Origin: Amycolatopsis orientalis DSM 43388
Lineage (GTDB): Bacteria > Actinomycetota > Actinomycetes > Mycobacteriales > Pseudonocardiaceae
Length of the DNA stretch: 64,000 bases
Assembly: GCF_000411975.1 (NCBI RefSeq)
Contig: NZ_ASXG01000155.1
Span: 1-64,000, forward strand
Reading direction: 5' to 3'
The notes under the pieces are model-generated. The model did no database searches, was not told the origin of the DNA, and saw nothing but the letters and a program-made list of their open reading frames with translations. The translations under genes were made by a program, and so were the position numbers. How positions within the stretch are numbered: position 1 is the stretch's first letter; each line of letters begins with the position of its first letter. Below, one piece after another: positions 1-8,709 of the stretch.

Positions 1-625
1 ACCGGCACCCCGAACCGACCAGTACCCCCGCTGCCGCTTGACAACAACATAGGGACACCCCCCGTTCTTTTTGGAGCTCGCCCAAGAGCCGGGAGTCCGG
101 AGTCAACGGGGCGGCACCAGAGACGTTTGCCAGCAATTCGGCGACCTGCAACAGCGCGACCCGAACGGCTTCGATTTCCGCGCGCAGTTCTTCGATGTGT
201 TCCCATGCGTTCTCGTGGTCGATCGGAGCCACGCCATCCGTGCGGGTGGCTTCCCACGCGCCGAGGCGGGGGTGCCAGCGCGCCAGCAACGGGCGCACCG
301 CCACGTTCAGCACCGTCAGCGCGAGTTTGCCGAACGTGATCGCGTCCGCGCTGTCCCGCGGCGAAACTTCGGGACCGTACTTGCGCAGGATCTCCCTGGT
401 CGTGCCGAACAACGTGTACAAGCTGCTCAGTGCTTCCCGCGCGAGGCCTTCGTCCCGGCGAAGCTTGACCACTGAGATCCGGGTCGCCAGTTCGACGTAC
501 AGCTCCCAGGCCGCTTTCGCCTCGGCCTGGTGCGGCGTCCAGGAACCGCTGATCTCGCCGACGAACGGCAGCTTGAGTTTCACGCCGACCTCGCGCGGCC
601 GGAACTGCCTGGTTCGCCTGCCCAT
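1..625 (-). CDS. Stand-alone copy of the TIR-STAND C-terminal helical domain (partial, runs off left edge)
   Basis: This frame stays open from an ATG at 625-623 to the left edge, so the C-terminus is missing; at least 208 residues are visible. About residues 30-160 match both the neighbouring 151-residue protein and the C-terminus of the TIR-STAND protein on the other strand. Shared landmarks are ELATRIS, an EGL...AL.SLY..F helix, RPLLARWHPRL and DHENAW followed by ELRAEIEAV. The ATG overlaps the upstream stop as TGATG, so the two genes are translationally coupled. The protein looks helical and cytoplasmic, with no signal peptide. Its function is unknown; the domain sharing suggests it works with the TIR protein (inference). 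Confidence 0.7.
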   Translation of the reverse strand, partial: MGRRTRQFRPREVGVKLKLPFVGEISGSWTPHQAEAKAAWELYVELATRISVVKLRRDEGLAREALSSLYTLFGTTREILRKYGPEVSPRDSADAITFGKLALTVLNVAVRPLLARWHPRLGAWEATRTDGVAPIDHENAWEHIEELRAEIEAVRVALLQVAELLANVSGAAPLTPDSRLLGELQKERGVSLCCCQAAAGVLVGSGCR

Positions 626-1080
626 CACCGCACCGCCACAAGGAGCGAACCGGCACCGGCGAGTTCAGCGAGGCGTTCGGTCGCGTCGCGCAGCAGGACT
701 TGCAGGTCGGCCAGTTCAGCGCGCAGTTGCCCGGCCTGGTCCCAGGCCCTCTCGTGCTCGAACTGGGACGAGTTCGGCGGACGACGCTCCAGATGGGCGT
801 CGAGCAGCGGATGCCATTTGGCCAGGAACGGCCGCAATCCGTCGTTGAGCAGCCGGAACACCACCTGGTGCAACGAATCCGACGTCAGCGACTGCTCCGG
901 CGGGTGCTCGGCCAGCGCGCGGCGGGCTTCGGTGAAGACCTGGTAGAGGCTGCTGAGCGCCTCCGACAGCAAGCCTTCGTCCGGGCCGAGGCGGACCGCG
1001 GAGACCCGGCTGGCCAATTCGACGTGCAAATTCCAGGCCAGGGACCGGTCAGGTCGCTCGGACTCGCTCATATTCGGCAT
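625..1080 (-). CDS. Small helical protein sharing the TIR-STAND C-terminal domain
   Basis: A 151-residue protein made almost entirely of the domain found at the C-terminus of the divergent TIR-STAND protein. Visible matches are ELASRVSAV, DEGLLSEALSSLYQVF, RPFLAKWHPLLD and HERAW followed by an ELADLQ helix. There is no signal peptide or membrane segment. The stop overlaps the next ATG (TGATG), forming a two-gene operon. The start at 1080 lies 49 bases from the divergent TIR gene start, so both promoters must sit in or near that gap. I do not recognise the family by name. The conserved RP-F-L-x-[KR]-WHP core is the best handle for a search. Confidence 0.75.
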   Translation of the reverse strand: MPNMSESERPDRSLAWNLHVELASRVSAVRLGPDEGLLSEALSSLYQVFTEARRALAEHPPEQSLTSDSLHQVVFRLLNDGLRPFLAKWHPLLDAHLERRPPNSSQFEHERAWDQAGQLRAELADLQVLLRDATERLAELAGAGSLLVAVR

Positions 1081-1129
1081 TCTAGGTGTCGGCGGCAGCG
1101 ATGGCAGCCGCCTCGGAGGGGAGGGCCGA

Positions 1130-2833
1130 GTGCCGGACTGGGATGTGTTCGTCAGCTACGACCGGACGGACGCGGCGGCCGTGCAGCGCATCGCGACGGC
1201 GCTGGAAGGCGCGGGACTTCGAGTGTTCCTGGACACCGAGCAAATCCGGCTGTTCGAGTCCATTCCGGACCGGGTGCGCCACTCTCTCGAACACTCCCGG
1301 GTGCTGCTCGCTTACTACAGCCGCAGCTACGGGTCGCGACGCGCTTGCCAGGAAGAATTCGTGACTGCGTACCTGGCCGGTCCCGAACGCGTGCTTGCGG
1401 TGAATCCCGAGCCAGGTGTCGACCACCTGACTCCGCGGGAAATCCGCGAGGTGTTGTTGCCGGGCCATCCGGTGACGGAATCCGCGGTGGCGGACCTGGT
1501 CGACGCCGTGCGGGCGCGCAGTGCCGCGCTGCGGGGACCGATCGGGAGCCAATCGCCGTCCGCCGGGTTGCCCGCGCTGGCCAAATTCACCGGCCGGTGG
1601 ACGGAATTGTGGCAGCTGCACTCAGCTTTGCGCCACGGAGGAACCGCCGTCGTCCACGGGGTTGTCGACGTCGGCAAGACCACGCTCGCCCACGCCTACC
1701 TGCAGTTGTTTGGCCACCTGTACCACCGCGTTTTCCTCGGCAATGCTCCCTCCGCAGCCGCCGGTGACCTGATCGTGCTCGACGACGTGACCGCTCCGCC
1801 AGATCGGCTCCCGGACGAGACGTCCGTCCTGCTGCTGACCCGCGACCGGCGCCTGGCGAAACTTGGCACAGCCATCGAACTGACCGATCTGCGCGACGAC
1901 GAACTGGACCTGGAGCCGATGCTGCGCACGGCCGCGAAAGGCAGCACCGGCCTGGCGCACCGGCTCGCCGTCCAGTTCTCCGGGAGCCCGGATTCCGTGC
2001 TCGACCGGCTGCACAGATTCGGCTCGCCCTTGCTGGAACCTCTGGCCGAACGGCTTCTGCCCGCGCTGCACCGCACTGGCGAATCCGGCTGGGACCTGGT
2101 CCGGGCATTCGTCGCGATCGCCCCGGAGCACGCGACCCGAGATCTGCTCAACGACATCCTGGCCAGAGCGGTCGGACCGGCTGTGATCGACGACGGCCTC
2201 GCCGAGCTGCTCGCCACCGGGGTACTCGTCGACGACGGAGTCGGGCATTTCGCGCTGCCTCCGGCATTCAGACTCGTGCTGCACCAGAAGGACTCCCGGC
2301 CGGGCCGAGCCGAGCAAGTGCGCAAGGCGGCGGTGAAACTCCTTGCCGACCGCACCCGGCCGCCGCACATCGCCATCGCCCCGAGGCGGCGATCGGACTT
2401 GGACGAGGCCGAACGCCGGACCGCGCACCGGATCCACAACGAGCTGGCGAGCCGGATCGCACTGCGCGAACTGCCGGACAGCGAAGGTCTGCTGCGTGGG
2501 GCACTCGCGTCGCTCCACGCCCTGTTCGACCGCCTCCGGCAGATCAGCGGCGAGGTCGACCCGGACGTCCTTCGCACCTCGACGCCGGTAAGGCCAGGAC
2601 TGGGCACTCTCATCCATCAGCTCCGGGAAGAGATTCTGCGGCCGTTCCTGTCCCGATGGCACCCGCGGCTGGACAATCACCACGACCTTCGGCCGCCGGG
2701 AATCGGCAGTCGCGACCACGAGCTCGCCTGGCCGATGCAGGCCGAAATGCGTACCGACCTCGCGACCCTGCAGAGCGAAGTGGCCGAGGTTGCGGCAAAA
2801 CTGGCCGTGCTGAGCGGAAACCCGCTCAGCTGA
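1130..2833 (+). CDS. TIR-STAND protein: TIR, compact NB-ARC-like ATPase, C-terminal helical domain
   Basis: The start is GTG at 1130, chosen for the GGAGGGGA ribosome site at 1115-1122. Residues 1-110 are a TIR domain opening with WDVFVSYDRTDA; the CQEE motif at 73-76 supplies the probable catalytic Glu (E76). A P-loop GVVDVGKTT (177-185), a Walker B-like LIVLDDV (214-220), a TSVLLLTRD segment and GLAHRLA (274-280) make a small NB-ARC-like ATPase. A linker region follows, and residues about 425-567 are the domain repeated as two separate genes on the opposite strand. TIR domains in bacterial immunity usually cleave NAD+ or make cyclic-ADP-ribose signals. A defence or conflict role is inferred from the architecture. 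The end overlaps the convergent amidase by 8 bases. Confidence 0.8.
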   Translation: MPDWDVFVSYDRTDAAAVQRIATALEGAGLRVFLDTEQIRLFESIPDRVRHSLEHSRVLLAYYSRSYGSRRACQEEFVTAYLAGPERVLAVNPEPGVDHLTPREIREVLLPGHPVTESAVADLVDAVRARSAALRGPIGSQSPSAGLPALAKFTGRWTELWQLHSALRHGGTAVVHGVVDVGKTTLAHAYLQLFGHLYHRVFLGNAPSAAAGDLIVLDDVTAPPDRLPDETSVLLLTRDRRLAKLGTAIELTDLRDDELDLEPMLRTAAKGSTGLAHRLAVQFSGSPDSVLDRLHRFGSPLLEPLAERLLPALHRTGESGWDLVRAFVAIAPEHATRDLLNDILARAVGPAVIDDGLAELLATGVLVDDGVGHFALPPAFRLVLHQKDSRPGRAEQVRKAAVKLLADRTRPPHIAIAPRRRSDLDEAERRTAHRIHNELASRIALRELPDSEGLLRGALASLHALFDRLRQISGEVDPDVLRTSTPVRPGLGTLIHQLREEILRPFLSRWHPRLDNHHDLRPPGIGSRDHELAWPMQAEMRTDLATLQSEVAEVAAKLAVLSGNPLS

Positions 2834-4211
2834 CCGGCCAGGGAAGCTGTTCCCCGCGCAGTTTTTCGAACTCCGCCGCCACCCGCAGGACCTCCAGGTC
2901 GGCGAACCGGCGGCCCGCGATCTGCAACCCGATCGGCAAGCCCTCCGGCGTGTAGCCGCAGTTCACCGATACCGCGGGCTGGCCGGACATGTTGTACGGC
3001 ACGGTGAACGCGATGTGTTCGAACGGCCGCGACGGGTCGTTCGTCGGGGAGGGCCAGTCGGCGGGCGGGGGCAGGACTGGGCAGGTCGGCGACAGGACCA
3101 CGTCGTACGGTTCGGTCGCGCGCAGGGCCGCCACGCTGATCGCGTCGATGGCGGCGAAGCCTCGGTAAGTGTCCACACCGGACGTATTCGCTCCCCCGGC
3201 GGCCCATTCCGCGATGTACGGCAATACTTTCGCGCGCTGGTCCTCCGAGAGCACGGCCAGGTCGGACCAGGCTCGGACGCGCCAGAAAGTGTCCAGGCCG
3301 TCCAGGTGTTCGCGGGTCAGGAAGGGGGCGACGGGTTCCACGGTCGCACCCGCACCAGCGAACAACTCGGCCGCGGCGGTGATCGCGTCGGCGACCGCTG
3401 AGGCGACGGGGAGGCCGACGCCGGGGTCCACCTGGAGGCCGACGCGGAGGCCGGCGAGGGAACCGCCCAGGGAAATCCAGTCGATGGAAGCTGGCGGCAG
3501 GCTCAGGTGGTCTCGCGAATCAGGCTGCGCCAGGACGCTCATCAGCAGCGCGGTGTCGGCGACAGTCCTGGTCAGGGGGCCGACGACTCGACCGAGGAAG
3601 GGCGGGTCGACCGGTACGCGGCCGAAGCTGGGTTTCAGGCCGACTAGTCCGCACCAACCGGCCGGAAGCCGGATGGAGCCGCCGATGTCGGTGCCGACGT
3701 GCAAGGGTCCGTAGCCCGCGGCGGCTGCGGACGCGGCACCAGCGCTGGAGCCGCCGGGAGTGCGCGTGACGTCCCACGGGTTGCGCGAAGCAGCGTGGAA
3801 GCTCGAGAGGCCGGAGGTGAGCATGCCGTAGTCGGGCATGGTCGTCTTCGCCAGCAGTACTGCACCTGACTCGCGTACGCGCGCCGCGGCGGGAGCGTCA
3901 GCGGTAGCGGGCGTCAACGTTGTGGCGGCGGTGCCTAACGGCGTGGGGACACCTGCGGAGGCGATGTTTTCCTTCAGCGTCAGAGGGACACCGTCGATGG
4001 GACCCGAGGGCTCACCGGCGTGCCAACGTGCTTCGGACGCCTTCGCTGCTTCGCGGGCTGAAGCGGCGTCGTACGCGTACAGGGCGTGCAGTTCGGGTTC
4101 GCGAGCGTCGATGCGCGCGAGGACGGCTTCGGTGACTTCAACCGGCGAGAACGTCTGCGCGCGGTACCCGGCTACCAGCTCGTTAGCGGTCAGGTCGGCC
4201 AATTCGGTCAT
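2826..4211 (-). CDS. Amidase-signature family hydrolase
   Basis: A 461-residue cytoplasmic amidase, a normal length for the family. The Ser-cisSer-Lys triad is visible as LTLKENIA (Lys near residue 78), TPGGSSAGAA and GTDIGGSIRLPA. Such enzymes hydrolyse a carboxamide to an acid and ammonia or amine; the substrate cannot be read from sequence. It is the last gene of a leftward operon, 15 bases after the SDR gene, which carries a peptide-type ABC importer, an aldehyde dehydrogenase and an SDR. A role in breaking down an imported amide-containing compound is therefore plausible (inference). Its 3' end overlaps the convergent TIR gene by 8 bases. Confidence 0.88.
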   Translation of the reverse strand: MTELADLTANELVAGYRAQTFSPVEVTEAVLARIDAREPELHALYAYDAASAREAAKASEARWHAGEPSGPIDGVPLTLKENIASAGVPTPLGTAATTLTPATADAPAAARVRESGAVLLAKTTMPDYGMLTSGLSSFHAASRNPWDVTRTPGGSSAGAASAAAAGYGPLHVGTDIGGSIRLPAGWCGLVGLKPSFGRVPVDPPFLGRVVGPLTRTVADTALLMSVLAQPDSRDHLSLPPASIDWISLGGSLAGLRVGLQVDPGVGLPVASAVADAITAAAELFAGAGATVEPVAPFLTREHLDGLDTFWRVRAWSDLAVLSEDQRAKVLPYIAEWAAGGANTSGVDTYRGFAAIDAISVAALRATEPYDVVLSPTCPVLPPPADWPSPTNDPSRPFEHIAFTVPYNMSGQPAVSVNCGYTPEGLPIGLQIAGRRFADLEVLRVAAEFEKLRGEQLPWPVS

Positions 4212-4226
4212 CGCGGAACCTCCGAT

Positions 4227-4985
4227 TCACGAAGCGGGTGGGTCAAAGCGGCCGTCGACTGCGGTCCAGCCGCCATCGACTGCCAGGACGGAGCCGGTGA
4301 CGAAGGTCGAAGCGTCCGAAGCGAGGTACACGACAGCGCCAGCCAGCTCGTCCGCGCGCGCCCAGCGGCCGAGGGCGCCTTTCTGGGCGTAGGCGTCGTA
4401 CCACTCGGGACGCGCTTTGATCTGTGCGGTCAACGGTGTCTCTACAACGCCAGGGGCGATGGCGTTGACGCGTACGCCGGACGGCCCGAACTCAGCGGCC
4501 GCTGTGCGGAAGAGCTGCACTAGGCCGCCCTTCGTTGCTGCGTACGGGCCTTGGCCGGGTTCGACAGTAGTACCGCGGATCGAAGAGAAGCCGATGATGC
4601 TTCCCCGGCCCTGTGCGACCATCGGGGCCCCGAACGCGCGCAGCACCTCGAAGGCGACGCCTAGGTTCAGCTCCACTACGCGGTCGAACTCTTCGCGCGT
4701 GTAGTCCAGCAGGCGTTTCCGGACGTTGGTGGCAGCGGTGAGCACGACGGCGTCCAGCGGACCCAGTTCGGTCGCGGCAGCGGCGACGGCACCCGGCGCG
4801 AGCAGGTCGATCTCGTACGCCTCGCCGACGCCGGTCTCCCGAGCAGCGGCGACGTCACGGTCCGCGCAGATCACCGACGCACCGTGCGCGGCCAGCGCTC
4901 GGGCGGCCTCGCGGCCGATCCCGCTGCCCGCGCCGAGCACGACGGCTCGGCGACCGTCCATTCGGAACAGTCCGGCGTAGTTCAC
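4227..4985 (-). CDS. Short-chain dehydrogenase/reductase (SDR)
   Basis: A 252-residue classical SDR. The Rossmann motif GAGSGIG lies near the N-terminus, with NLG, a Ser in FSSIRG and the catalytic YAATK (Tyr-x3-Lys). The C-terminal VTGSVLAVDGGW is typical of the family. The start chosen is GTG at 4985, which overlaps the aldehyde dehydrogenase stop as GTGA; an internal ATG at 4961 would drop eight residues. It should oxidise or reduce an alcohol/ketone with NAD(P). Its position between the aldehyde dehydrogenase and the amidase suggests one catabolic route, substrate unknown. Confidence 0.88.
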   Translation of the reverse strand: MNYAGLFRMDGRRAVVLGAGSGIGREAARALAAHGASVICADRDVAAARETGVGEAYEIDLLAPGAVAAAATELGPLDAVVLTAATNVRKRLLDYTREEFDRVVELNLGVAFEVLRAFGAPMVAQGRGSIIGFSSIRGTTVEPGQGPYAATKGGLVQLFRTAAAEFGPSGVRVNAIAPGVVETPLTAQIKARPEWYDAYAQKGALGRWARADELAGAVVYLASDASTFVTGSVLAVDGGWTAVDGRFDPPAS

Positions 4986-6406
4986 GGGCGCAGCACCGCC
5001 ATCCTGGTCACGGTCAGCTCTTCCACCGCGAAGCGCGGCCCTTCCCGGCCGATCCCGGAGTCCTTGACCCCGCCGTACGGCATCGTGTCGGACCGGAAAC
5101 CCGGCACCTCGTTCACCACTACCCCGCCGACCTCCAGCTCGTCCAGCGCCCGGAACGCGGTCTTCAGCGAGCGGCTGTACACGCTCGCGTGCAACCCGTA
5201 CCGCGACGCGTTGACCGCGGCGAATGCTTCGTCCACATCGGACACGGTGCGCAGGCAGACGACTGGGCCGAAGATCTCCTCGTCCCAGCATTCGACGCCG
5301 TCCGGGACGTCCGCGAGCACCGTCGGTTCCAGCACTCCGTCCCGCACCGAACCACCGGCCAGCAACCGAGCACCCGCCGCGGTCGCTTTGTCGACCCACT
5401 CGGCGACCCGGGCGGTCGAGCGCTCGTCGATCAGTGCGGACACCCTCGTCGACGGAGAACGCGGGTCACCCACGGTCACTTCACCGAGCCGTGCGAGCAC
5501 CTTGCCGGTGAACTCGGAAGCAACCGACGAAACGGCCAGCACTCGCTGTACCGAAATGCAGGCTTGCCCGGACGCGTAGAATCCGCCGCGCAGCACGGCG
5601 TCCGCGGCCGCGTCCAGGTCGGCATCCTCGGCGACCACGAGCGCGGCGTTGGAGCCCAGTTCCAGCAGGGTCTTCGTCGGCGCGGCGTCGCGGGCGATCC
5701 GGTGGCCGACGGCGGCCGAACCGGTGAAGGACACCGCACCGATCCGCCGGTCGGTGACCAGCTCCGATCCGACGGGAGCGTCTCCGGTGACCAGCTGGAC
5801 CATCGCGGGCAGCCCGGTGCGGGAGCGGACCAGGTGCACCAGCCACAGCGTCGCCAGCGGGGTTTGCGGGGCCGGCTTCACCACCACCGGGCAGCCCGCG
5901 GCGATCGCGGGGGCGATCTTGTGCGACGCCAGCAGCAGCGGGTAGTTGAACCCCGCGATGCCGACCACCACGCCGATCGGCTTGCGCTTCCAGAACCCGA
6001 CCAGCCCGTCCCCGGACGGCAGCAGATCGAGCGGCACCGTTTCGCCATGGAGCCGTGCCACTTCCTCGGCCGCGGCCTCCCAGGTCACGATCGTCCGCGC
6101 GACCTCCACCTGGCAGTCGACCAGCGGTTTTCCGGTCTCCAGCACGAGCAGCTGCGCAAATTCCGCCCGCCGTTCACGCACCGCCGAAGCCACGTCGTTC
6201 AGCAATGCCCGACGGCTCCGCGAAGGCAGCGAAGCGACCTCACGCGCCACTGCCACCGCCTCGTCCACCGCGCGCGAAGCGAGTTCGGCGGTGCCGACCG
6301 GCGCGGTGCCGATCACGCTGCCGTCATAGGGAAAAACGACGTCCGCGGTATCCGCTGTGGACACCCAGCCGGGACCGATCGGCAGGCCGTCCGGGTAGTC
6401 AGGCAT
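4982..6406 (-). CDS. NAD(P)+-dependent aldehyde dehydrogenase
   Basis: A 474-residue aldehyde dehydrogenase that oxidises an aldehyde to the acid. Visible motifs are the FNYPL region, the cofactor-binding VSFTGSAAVG, the general base Glu in LLELGSNA and the catalytic Cys in SGQACISVQR. The length is usual. It overlaps the upstream ATPase gene by 8 bases and the downstream SDR by 4, so it is translated as part of the transporter operon. The specific aldehyde cannot be inferred. Together with the SDR it could carry an alcohol through to an acid, before or after amide hydrolysis by the last gene. Confidence 0.9.
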   Translation of the reverse strand: MPDYPDGLPIGPGWVSTADTADVVFPYDGSVIGTAPVGTAELASRAVDEAVAVAREVASLPSRSRRALLNDVASAVRERRAEFAQLLVLETGKPLVDCQVEVARTIVTWEAAAEEVARLHGETVPLDLLPSGDGLVGFWKRKPIGVVVGIAGFNYPLLLASHKIAPAIAAGCPVVVKPAPQTPLATLWLVHLVRSRTGLPAMVQLVTGDAPVGSELVTDRRIGAVSFTGSAAVGHRIARDAAPTKTLLELGSNAALVVAEDADLDAAADAVLRGGFYASGQACISVQRVLAVSSVASEFTGKVLARLGEVTVGDPRSPSTRVSALIDERSTARVAEWVDKATAAGARLLAGGSVRDGVLEPTVLADVPDGVECWDEEIFGPVVCLRTVSDVDEAFAAVNASRYGLHASVYSRSLKTAFRALDELEVGGVVVNEVPGFRSDTMPYGGVKDSGIGREGPRFAVEELTVTRMAVLRP

Positions 6407-7166
6407 CCGTTTCTCCCTTCAACCGAGCCAGTTCGGTCCGCAGATTCGGCGCGGCGGCCAGCAGCTCCCGGGTGTACTCGTGCTCCGGCGCGGCGTAAAC
6501 CCGGTCGACCGCACCGATTTCCACGATCTCCCCGCGCCGCATCACCGCGACGCGATCGCACACGTGCCGTACCACGCCGAGGTCGTGCGAGACGAAAATC
6601 AGCGTCAGCGCGAACTCGTCGACCAGCCGGGCCAGCAGGTCCAGGATCTGCGCGCGCACCGAAACGTCCAGCGCGCTCACCGGTTCGTCCGCGATCAGCA
6701 CGCTCGGATTCGGGGCGAGCGCACGGGCGATCGAGATCCGTTGGCGTTGCCCGCCGGAGAACTGGTGCGGGTACCGCGTCGCCGCGTCCTCCGGCAGCCC
6801 GACCGCGGTCAGCAATTCGGCGACGCGCTCGGGCGACCGGCGGCCGAGCGGTTCGGACACGATGTCCCGCACGCGCATCCGCGGGTCCAGCGAGCCCATC
6901 GGGTCCTGGAACACGATCTGCATTTCCCGGCGCAGGAACCGCAGTTTCCGTTCCGGCAACGAGTCGATCCGCTTGCCCTGGAACGACACCGTGCCCGCGG
7001 TCGGCCGGTCCAGCGCGGCGAGCAGGCGGACCAGCGTGGACTTGCCAGACCCGGATTCGCCGACGATCCCGAACCGCTCACCAGCCGAAACGTCGAAACT
7101 CACGCCGCGCAAGGCATGCACGTCGCGCCGCTGGTACCGCCGCTCCAGCTCCCGTACCGAGATCAT
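6399..7166 (-). CDS. Peptide/nickel-type ABC transporter ATP-binding protein (DppF/OppF-like)
   Basis: A 255-residue ATPase with Walker A GESGSGKST, the OppF/DppF-type FQDPMGSLDPR segment, signature FSGGQRQR, Walker B VLIADEP and the H-loop FVSHDLG. This is the second of two ATPase subunits that energise import of peptides or similar solutes. The start ATG at 7166 overlaps the stop of the other ATPase gene as ATGA; a longer upstream open frame is only read-through of that gene. The C-terminal EHEYTRELL segment is typical of this subfamily. Confidence 0.9.
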   Translation of the reverse strand: MISVRELERRYQRRDVHALRGVSFDVSAGERFGIVGESGSGKSTLVRLLAALDRPTAGTVSFQGKRIDSLPERKLRFLRREMQIVFQDPMGSLDPRMRVRDIVSEPLGRRSPERVAELLTAVGLPEDAATRYPHQFSGGQRQRISIARALAPNPSVLIADEPVSALDVSVRAQILDLLARLVDEFALTLIFVSHDLGVVRHVCDRVAVMRRGEIVEIGAVDRVYAAPEHEYTRELLAAAPNLRTELARLKGETDA

Positions 7167-7897
7167 CGCGCGCCCTCCAGGTCGGAAGCCGCCAGCAGCC
7201 GCTGCGTATAAGCGTGCTTCGGCGCGGTCAAGACCTCGCGTGTCGAGCCATGCTCCACAATGGACCCGTCGAGCATCACCAGCACCCGGTCGCACATCTG
7301 CGCCACCACCGCCAGATCGTGCGTGATGAACAGCAGCGAACTCTCCGCCGACAGCCGCTCCTTGATCAGCGCCAGAATCTGCGCCTGCACCGTGACGTCC
7401 AGCGCGGTGGTCGGCTCGTCGCAGATCAGCAGCGCCGGGTCGTTGGCCAGCGCGATCGCCAGCACCACCCGCTGCCGCTGTCCGCCGGAGAGCTGATGCG
7501 GATACGCCCGCGCGACGCCCGGCAATCCGACCGCGGCCAGCAGCTCCTCCGCCGGACGCCCGCGCCGGCCGTGCACCCGGAACGGCTCGGTGACCTGCCG
7601 TCCGATCCGCATCGCCGGGTTCAGCGCCGTCATCGGTTCCTGGAAGACCATCGCCATCCCGTTGCCGCGCAACCGGGACAGCTCCTTTTCCGGTGCGCCG
7701 AGCAACTCCCGGCCGTCGAGCCGCACCGAACCGGTGGCCGACAACCCTTCCGGAAGCAGGCCCAGCACGGACAGCGCGGTGAGCGATTTCCCGGACCCGG
7801 ATTCGCCGATCAGCCCGACCCGTTCCCCCGCGCCCAGTTCGAACGAGATCCCCCGCACCAGGTCCGCGACCCGCAGGTTCTCCACCGTCAGCGTCAT
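7163..7897 (-). CDS. Peptide/nickel-type ABC transporter ATP-binding protein (DppD/OppD-like)
   Basis: A 244-residue ATPase with Walker A GESGSGKSL, a FQEPMTALNP segment, signature LSGGQRQRV, Walker B LLICDEPTTALDVT and the H-loop FITHDLA. It pairs with the downstream ATPase in a heterodimeric motor. It is shorter than most DppD proteins (about 320 residues) because the C-terminal extension is reduced to KHAYTQRLLAAS. It starts at ATG 7897, overlapping the permease stop (ATGA), and ends overlapping the next ATPase. Confidence 0.9.
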   Translation of the reverse strand: MTLTVENLRVADLVRGISFELGAGERVGLIGESGSGKSLTALSVLGLLPEGLSATGSVRLDGRELLGAPEKELSRLRGNGMAMVFQEPMTALNPAMRIGRQVTEPFRVHGRRGRPAEELLAAVGLPGVARAYPHQLSGGQRQRVVLAIALANDPALLICDEPTTALDVTVQAQILALIKERLSAESSLLFITHDLAVVAQMCDRVLVMLDGSIVEHGSTREVLTAPKHAYTQRLLAASDLEGAR

Positions 7898-8709
7898 ACC
7901 CGCGCCGCCAATCGGGGGTCGAGACGGTCGCGCAGACCGTCGCCGAGAAGGTTGAACCCGAGCACCGCCAGCGCGATCGCCACGCCGGGCACGAGCGCCA
8001 GCCGCGGATGCGCGGTGAGCAGTTCCTGCGATTCCTGCAGCATCCGTCCCCACGACGGCGTCGGCGGTCGCGTGCCGAATCCGAGGAACGACAGCGCCGC
8101 CTCGGCCAGCACCGCGATCGCGAACGACACCGAAGCCTGCACGATCAGCAGTCCGCCGATGTTCGGCAGCACGTGCGACCAGGCGATCCGCGTCCGCGAC
8201 CGGCCGCCCGCACGCGCCGCGAGGACGTATTCGCTGCTCATCACCTGCAGCGCACCGGACCGCGCGATCCGGGCGAACGACGGGATGGTCGCGATGCCGA
8301 TGGCCGCCATCGCGGTGAGCGTGTCCGCGCCGAACACCGCGCCGAACATGATCGCCAGCAACAGCGCGGGAAACGCGAGCACCAGGTCGTTCACCCGCAT
8401 CACGAACTCGCCGAGCCAGCGGGGAGCGATCGCCGCCAGTACGCCCAGCGGGGTGCCGAGCACCGCCGCGATGCCGACCGCGACGACGCCGACGTAGAGC
8501 GTGGTCCGCGCGCCGACGAGGATCTGGCTGAAGACGTCGCGGCCGAATTTGTCGGTGCCGAACAGGTGGTCCGCGGAAAACCCGAGCAGCCGGTCCGCCG
8601 CGTTGACCTGCACCGGGTCGTACGGCGTCCACCCGAACGACACCAGCGCCGCCACCACGACGAGTGCGACCAGAATCCCGCCGAGCAGGAGATTTCCGTT
8701 GCGGCGCAT
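7894..8709 (-). CDS. ABC transporter permease (DppC-like)
   Basis: A 271-residue inner-membrane permease with an N-terminal membrane helix (residues about 8-28), the LFGTDKFGRDVFSQ segment characteristic of DppC/OppC proteins, and several further helices. The EAA coupling loop contains the residues LAARAGGRSRTRIAWSHVLP. It forms the translocation pore with the DppB-like partner. Its ATG at 8709 overlaps the partner's stop as TGATG, and its own stop overlaps the next ATPase start. Substrate specificity is not deducible. Confidence 0.9.
   Translation of the reverse strand: MRRNGNLLLGGILVALVVVAALVSFGWTPYDPVQVNAADRLLGFSADHLFGTDKFGRDVFSQILVGARTTLYVGVVAVGIAAVLGTPLGVLAAIAPRWLGEFVMRVNDLVLAFPALLLAIMFGAVFGADTLTAMAAIGIATIPSFARIARSGALQVMSSEYVLAARAGGRSRTRIAWSHVLPNIGGLLIVQASVSFAIAVLAEAALSFLGFGTRPPTPSWGRMLQESQELLTAHPRLALVPGVAIALAVLGFNLLGDGLRDRLDPRLAARV

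Noticed and set aside
5189..8497. Very long open frame on the plus strand across the transporter operon
   Set aside because: It is antisense to well-supported genes with family motifs; high GC at third positions opens such frames. No motif or ribosome site supports it.
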